Source: Chloroflexota bacterium (GTDB lineage Bacteria > Chloroflexota > Anaerolineae > B4-G1). Taken from it: a stretch of 8,598 nt of DNA. The DNA lies in contig DSAR01000421.1 of assembly GCA_011046405.1 (NCBI GenBank), forward strand, positions 1-8,598, given 5' to 3'. The notes under the pieces were generated by a model. The model searched no databases and was not told the origin of the DNA. It saw only the letters and a list, made by a program, of their open reading frames with translations. A program made the translations under genes and the position numbers. Shown one piece after another: positions 6,524 through 8,598 of the stretch (positions are counted from its first letter, which is position 1; every line of letters starts with the position of its first letter).

Positions 6524-7117
6524 ATGGGGACAGAAAATAAAAAAAACGGGCAAAGTATGGTAGAGTTAGCTCTGGTGTTGCCTTTTCTCATCCTGCTTCT
6601 GGTCGCCACGGTGGAGGCCGGCTTTGCCTTCCGCGATTACCTGATATTGCAGTCAGTCAACCGGGAGGGAAGCCGCTGGGCGGTTCGCACCGCTCCCGGA
6701 AACGTCGAGTATTTCCAGAGCGAAGTGGTGCATGAGATATTTGGCCGGGTGCTCAATGCAGCTGATGAAGCGGGCTTGCGAACAGAGGACCTGGACATAA
6801 TCGTCACACACGTTTACATCGACGATGACGGCCCTGCCTATAAGTCGATTGCCTCGCCGGGCTTCGATGCGAATAATTCTCGACTAAACCTGGTGTCCAT
6901 TGCCCAGGATAATGCCGACAAGGCTGCCCAGATCAATGCAGCCAGAATAGCCAATGATTTTGCGCCGTTGGCCAACGAAATGGTCGTGGTGGAGGTCTTC
7001 TACCGGCACGAGACGGTGTGGGGCTTCGAGCGATTCAACGTGGGGCCTTTGAGTGAAGATTGGATTATGCACGCTCATTCATCTATGCGATTGGTTGGCA
7101 CCGGTCGGACAAATTAG
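6524..7117 (+). CDS. TadE-like pseudopilin of normal size
   Basis: The 197-residue product begins with a short basic segment and GQSMVEL (9-15), then a hydrophobic helix (15-37) and REGSRWAV (47-54). As in the first gene, cleavage after the glycine would leave glutamate at +5, the mark of prepilin-type processing. The C-terminal VVVEVFYRHETVWGF (154-168) and the closing HSSMRLV block are typical of TadE proteins, in which a strand-rich end follows a variable middle. The middle (about 60-150) is helical and acidic. It probably forms a minor-pilin pair with the giant TadE-like protein at 224-4285, sharing the 'Q-x-x-x-E' start and 'RE-x-x-RWAV' block but lacking all of its extra domains. A TadF role cannot be excluded. 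It lies 29 bp after the PepSY-like gene. Confidence 0.9.
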   Translation: MGTENKKNGQSMVELALVLPFLILLLVATVEAGFAFRDYLILQSVNREGSRWAVRTAPGNVEYFQSEVVHEIFGRVLNAADEAGLRTEDLDIIVTHVYIDDDGPAYKSIASPGFDANNSRLNLVSIAQDNADKAAQINAARIANDFAPLANEMVVVEVFYRHETVWGFERFNVGPLSEDWIMHAHSSMRLVGTGRTN

Positions 7118-7189
7118 ATTGAGATCGAGTTGGACCGCATACGACACGTCAGTTAGGGGCGGTCGGTGTAAGGCTATTGGAGGTGTATG
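7118..7189 (+). other. 72-bp gap before the vWA gene
   Basis: This is the longest gap between genes of the cluster. It holds a 6-bp inverted repeat, GACCGC (7133-7138) and GCGGTC (7159-7164), around a 20-base loop, and GTTAGGG (7152-7158), which resembles one arm of the leader dyads. No T-run follows, so it is not a standard terminator, and no convincing -10/-35 pair was seen. Confidence 0.3.
7179..7183 (+). promoter_or_regulatory. Ribosome binding site deciding the start of the vWA gene
   Basis: GGAGG lies 6 bases before ATG 7190 and 3 bases before the adjoining ATG 7187. The better spacing favours 7190; the two starts differ by one methionine. Confidence 0.7.
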
Positions 7190-8598
7190 ATGGATCGAAA
7201 GACAAACCACTTATTCGTGAGGGGCGAAAGAGGCAACAGCGTGCCAGGTCGCCGGGAAAACGGACAGGCCTTGGTGATCGTCGTCTTTGGCATCTTTGCG
7301 CTCTTGATCCTGGTCGGCCTCGCGGTTGACCTGGGATTATATTACATCGAGCGCGTGCGCATCACCCGGGCGGTGGATGCGGCTGCGCTGGGCTCGGCGT
7401 ACGAACTCCCCCTGGAGGATGCCGCACACGTGCAGGCTGGAACGCTCTTGTTGCAGAACGGCTACGACCCATGGGGCGAGAGCACACGATTCCTGGTCAA
7501 TGGCGCTTCGATGAATGAACCGACCGGGGCGCACCGGACGACGATCGAGATAGACACGATGCAGTACCGTGAGCCGAGCACGAGCACCCTAAATTCCGCC
7601 TATAGGATCCAGGTGCAGGTCCGGCACAAGGTTCCCGTGATCTTCATGCGCTTCGCGGGCTTCGACAGGGTGGAGTGTTATGCGTCGGCCGTGGCCGAAA
7701 ACATCAACGATCTGGACATCGTCCTCGTCTTCGATAAGTCCGGCTCGATGGAATTCGACACGCTGTGTTACGGGTGCTGGGAATCGAATGGCGATTTGCA
7801 CCCATTGCCCTGGAACGGGCCGGCCGACGGCCAACCGGAACACTGTGACCCAATACAGCCTTATCGGTATAATAATCGTGATTATTACTTCATCGAGGCC
7901 GAGGAATATTTTTACAGCAGCAATCCCTACGAGCGGGAGACGTACAACAAGGGCTATACCTACTGGGTGCTCCAGCGCCGCCCCAATTCTGCCTCCTCCC
8001 GGGATGGCCGCGGGGCGTACATCATGCACATGCCCTATCCGGATATGCAGGTGTCGGATGGAGGAGGGGTCACATGTCGTTACGAGGAGATCGATCCGAA
8101 TGGCGATGGATACGTCGATTACGACGCTGGAGAAGGGATGTGCTGGTCGGGCGCACCCGGCGGCCCCTACCCCGCCCCCTGGGTCAGTTACAATTTCTCC
8201 CCGGTTTCGGATGGCAATTACTACATCTGGGTGCGGGGACAGTCGGCGAATAGTTGGAAGCGCTCGGGTTGGCCGATGTATGATACGTTGGGTACGCGCC
8301 TGTTTTGGGGGATCCAAACCGACCCAAATCAGCCACCTCGCCTGGGAGGGGGGCAAACGAGTAGTTGTGGTGTGGGGTGTGAGGATGGATTCTACGAGGG
8401 GACCGGTTACGATGGAGCCAGTTGGCGGACTGCTGATTGGCAGTGGCGGCGTTTGAATGACACTGGTTATTACATGGACTCGAACCAGCAGTACATGCTG
8501 ATTTTCTGGGGCGGGGGCGCGCAGTTTGCCCTCGATCGGATCGCCATCACGACGGAAGCCTACGGCAATGAGAATAATCAGAGCTATATACCGTACCC
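7190..8598 (+). CDS. TadG-like vWA protein with inserted CBM-like domain (partial)
   Basis: The frame stays open for 469 codons to the window end, so the C-terminus is missing. Residues 25-49 (GQALVIVV...VDLG) form a membrane anchor followed by RVRITRAVDAAALGSAYE, the usual TadG/TadE-like start with a Glp-rich helical neck. Position +5 after the glycine is isoleucine, not glutamate, so pilin-type cleavage is not expected. DIVLVFDKSGSM ends with the vWA metal-site motif DxSxS (D182, S184, S186). Instead of the usual vWA helices, what follows is a Cys-containing stretch (C193, C196, C219) and then a CBM6/35-like domain. That domain shows FIEAEEY (234-240), GRGAYIM, VSYNFSPVSDGNYYIWVRG, WQW (417-419) and LDRIAITT (448-455). 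Inside it is DPNGDGYVDYD (302-312), resembling an EF-hand/dockerin calcium loop. A role as a Ca2+/Mg2+-dependent adhesive pilus-associated protein is inferred. The rest of the vWA fold should follow beyond the window. Confidence 0.85.
   Translation, partial: MDRKTNHLFVRGERGNSVPGRRENGQALVIVVFGIFALLILVGLAVDLGLYYIERVRITRAVDAAALGSAYELPLEDAAHVQAGTLLLQNGYDPWGESTRFLVNGASMNEPTGAHRTTIEIDTMQYREPSTSTLNSAYRIQVQVRHKVPVIFMRFAGFDRVECYASAVAENINDLDIVLVFDKSGSMEFDTLCYGCWESNGDLHPLPWNGPADGQPEHCDPIQPYRYNNRDYYFIEAEEYFYSSNPYERETYNKGYTYWVLQRRPNSASSRDGRGAYIMHMPYPDMQVSDGGGVTCRYEEIDPNGDGYVDYDAGEGMCWSGAPGGPYPAPWVSYNFSPVSDGNYYIWVRGQSANSWKRSGWPMYDTLGTRLFWGIQTDPNQPPRLGGGQTSSCGVGCEDGFYEGTGYDGASWRTADWQWRRLNDTGYYMDSNQQYMLIFWGGGAQFALDRIAITTEAYGNENNQSYIPY

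Noticed and set aside
7133..7164. 6-bp inverted repeat as a transcription terminator before the vWA gene
   Set aside because: The stem is short, the loop is 20 bases, and no T-run follows. The genes on both sides belong to the same functional group.
7680..8456. Plus-strand 258-codon frame starting at 7680, and the 255-codon minus-strand frame at 7589-8356
   Set aside because: The frame from 7190 stays open to the window end and carries the TadG-like anchor, the vWA motif and the CBM-like motifs. The other two have low-complexity Ser/Arg/Thr or Ile/Arg composition.
224..8598. Transposase, integrase, CRISPR, toxin-antitoxin or phage genes
   Set aside because: Both strands were read for such signatures and none was found; all five supported genes are surface or pilus-type proteins.

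Overview
The window reads as a piece of a chromosome from a GC-rich, surface-protein-rich bacterium, most likely Chloroflexota (Anaerolineae/Caldilineae-like). This placement is an inference. It rests on proline/threonine linkers of the (PT)n type, a CARDB-type domain, pseudopilin-like proteins with long extracellular extensions, a VFLPLVMR-type C-terminal tail and overall codon style. No rRNA, tRNA or housekeeping gene is present to confirm it.

Layout: positions 1-223 are a non-coding leader with a good promoter candidate (2-31), a G-quadruplex motif at the expected transcript 5' end (40-61), two identical dyads 73 bp apart (54-68, 127-141) and a half-copy of the dyad overlapping the Shine-Dalgarno. 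Five same-strand genes follow with short gaps (0-72 bp), so a single operon is likely: (1) 224-4285, a 1353-residue TadE-like pseudopilin with a very large multidomain exterior; (2) 4326-5804, an exported beta-propeller-like protein; (3) 5805-6494, a membrane-anchored protein with two PepSY-like halves; (4) 6524-7117, a normal-sized TadE-like pseudopilin; (5) 7190-8598, a TadG-like protein with a von Willebrand A (vWA) MIDAS motif, cut by the window end.

Working model (inference): the operon makes the minor-pilin/tip part of a Tad-type (tight adherence) pilus or a related envelope complex, in which two pseudopilins and a vWA protein present carbohydrate-binding-like and Ig-like domains at the cell surface. 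The Tad motor and secretin genes (TadA, TadB/C, RcpA, TadV) and the major pilin Flp are not in the window and would have to lie elsewhere.

The most unusual features are two apparent domain-within-domain insertions. In gene 1, a complete DUF1349/concanavalin-like domain flanked by P/T linkers sits in the middle of a galactose-binding-like jelly roll. In gene 5, a CBM6/35-like domain sits directly after the vWA MIDAS motif and itself carries an EF-hand-like calcium loop. The structured leader is the second point of interest. All family names come from reading motifs by eye; no search was run.
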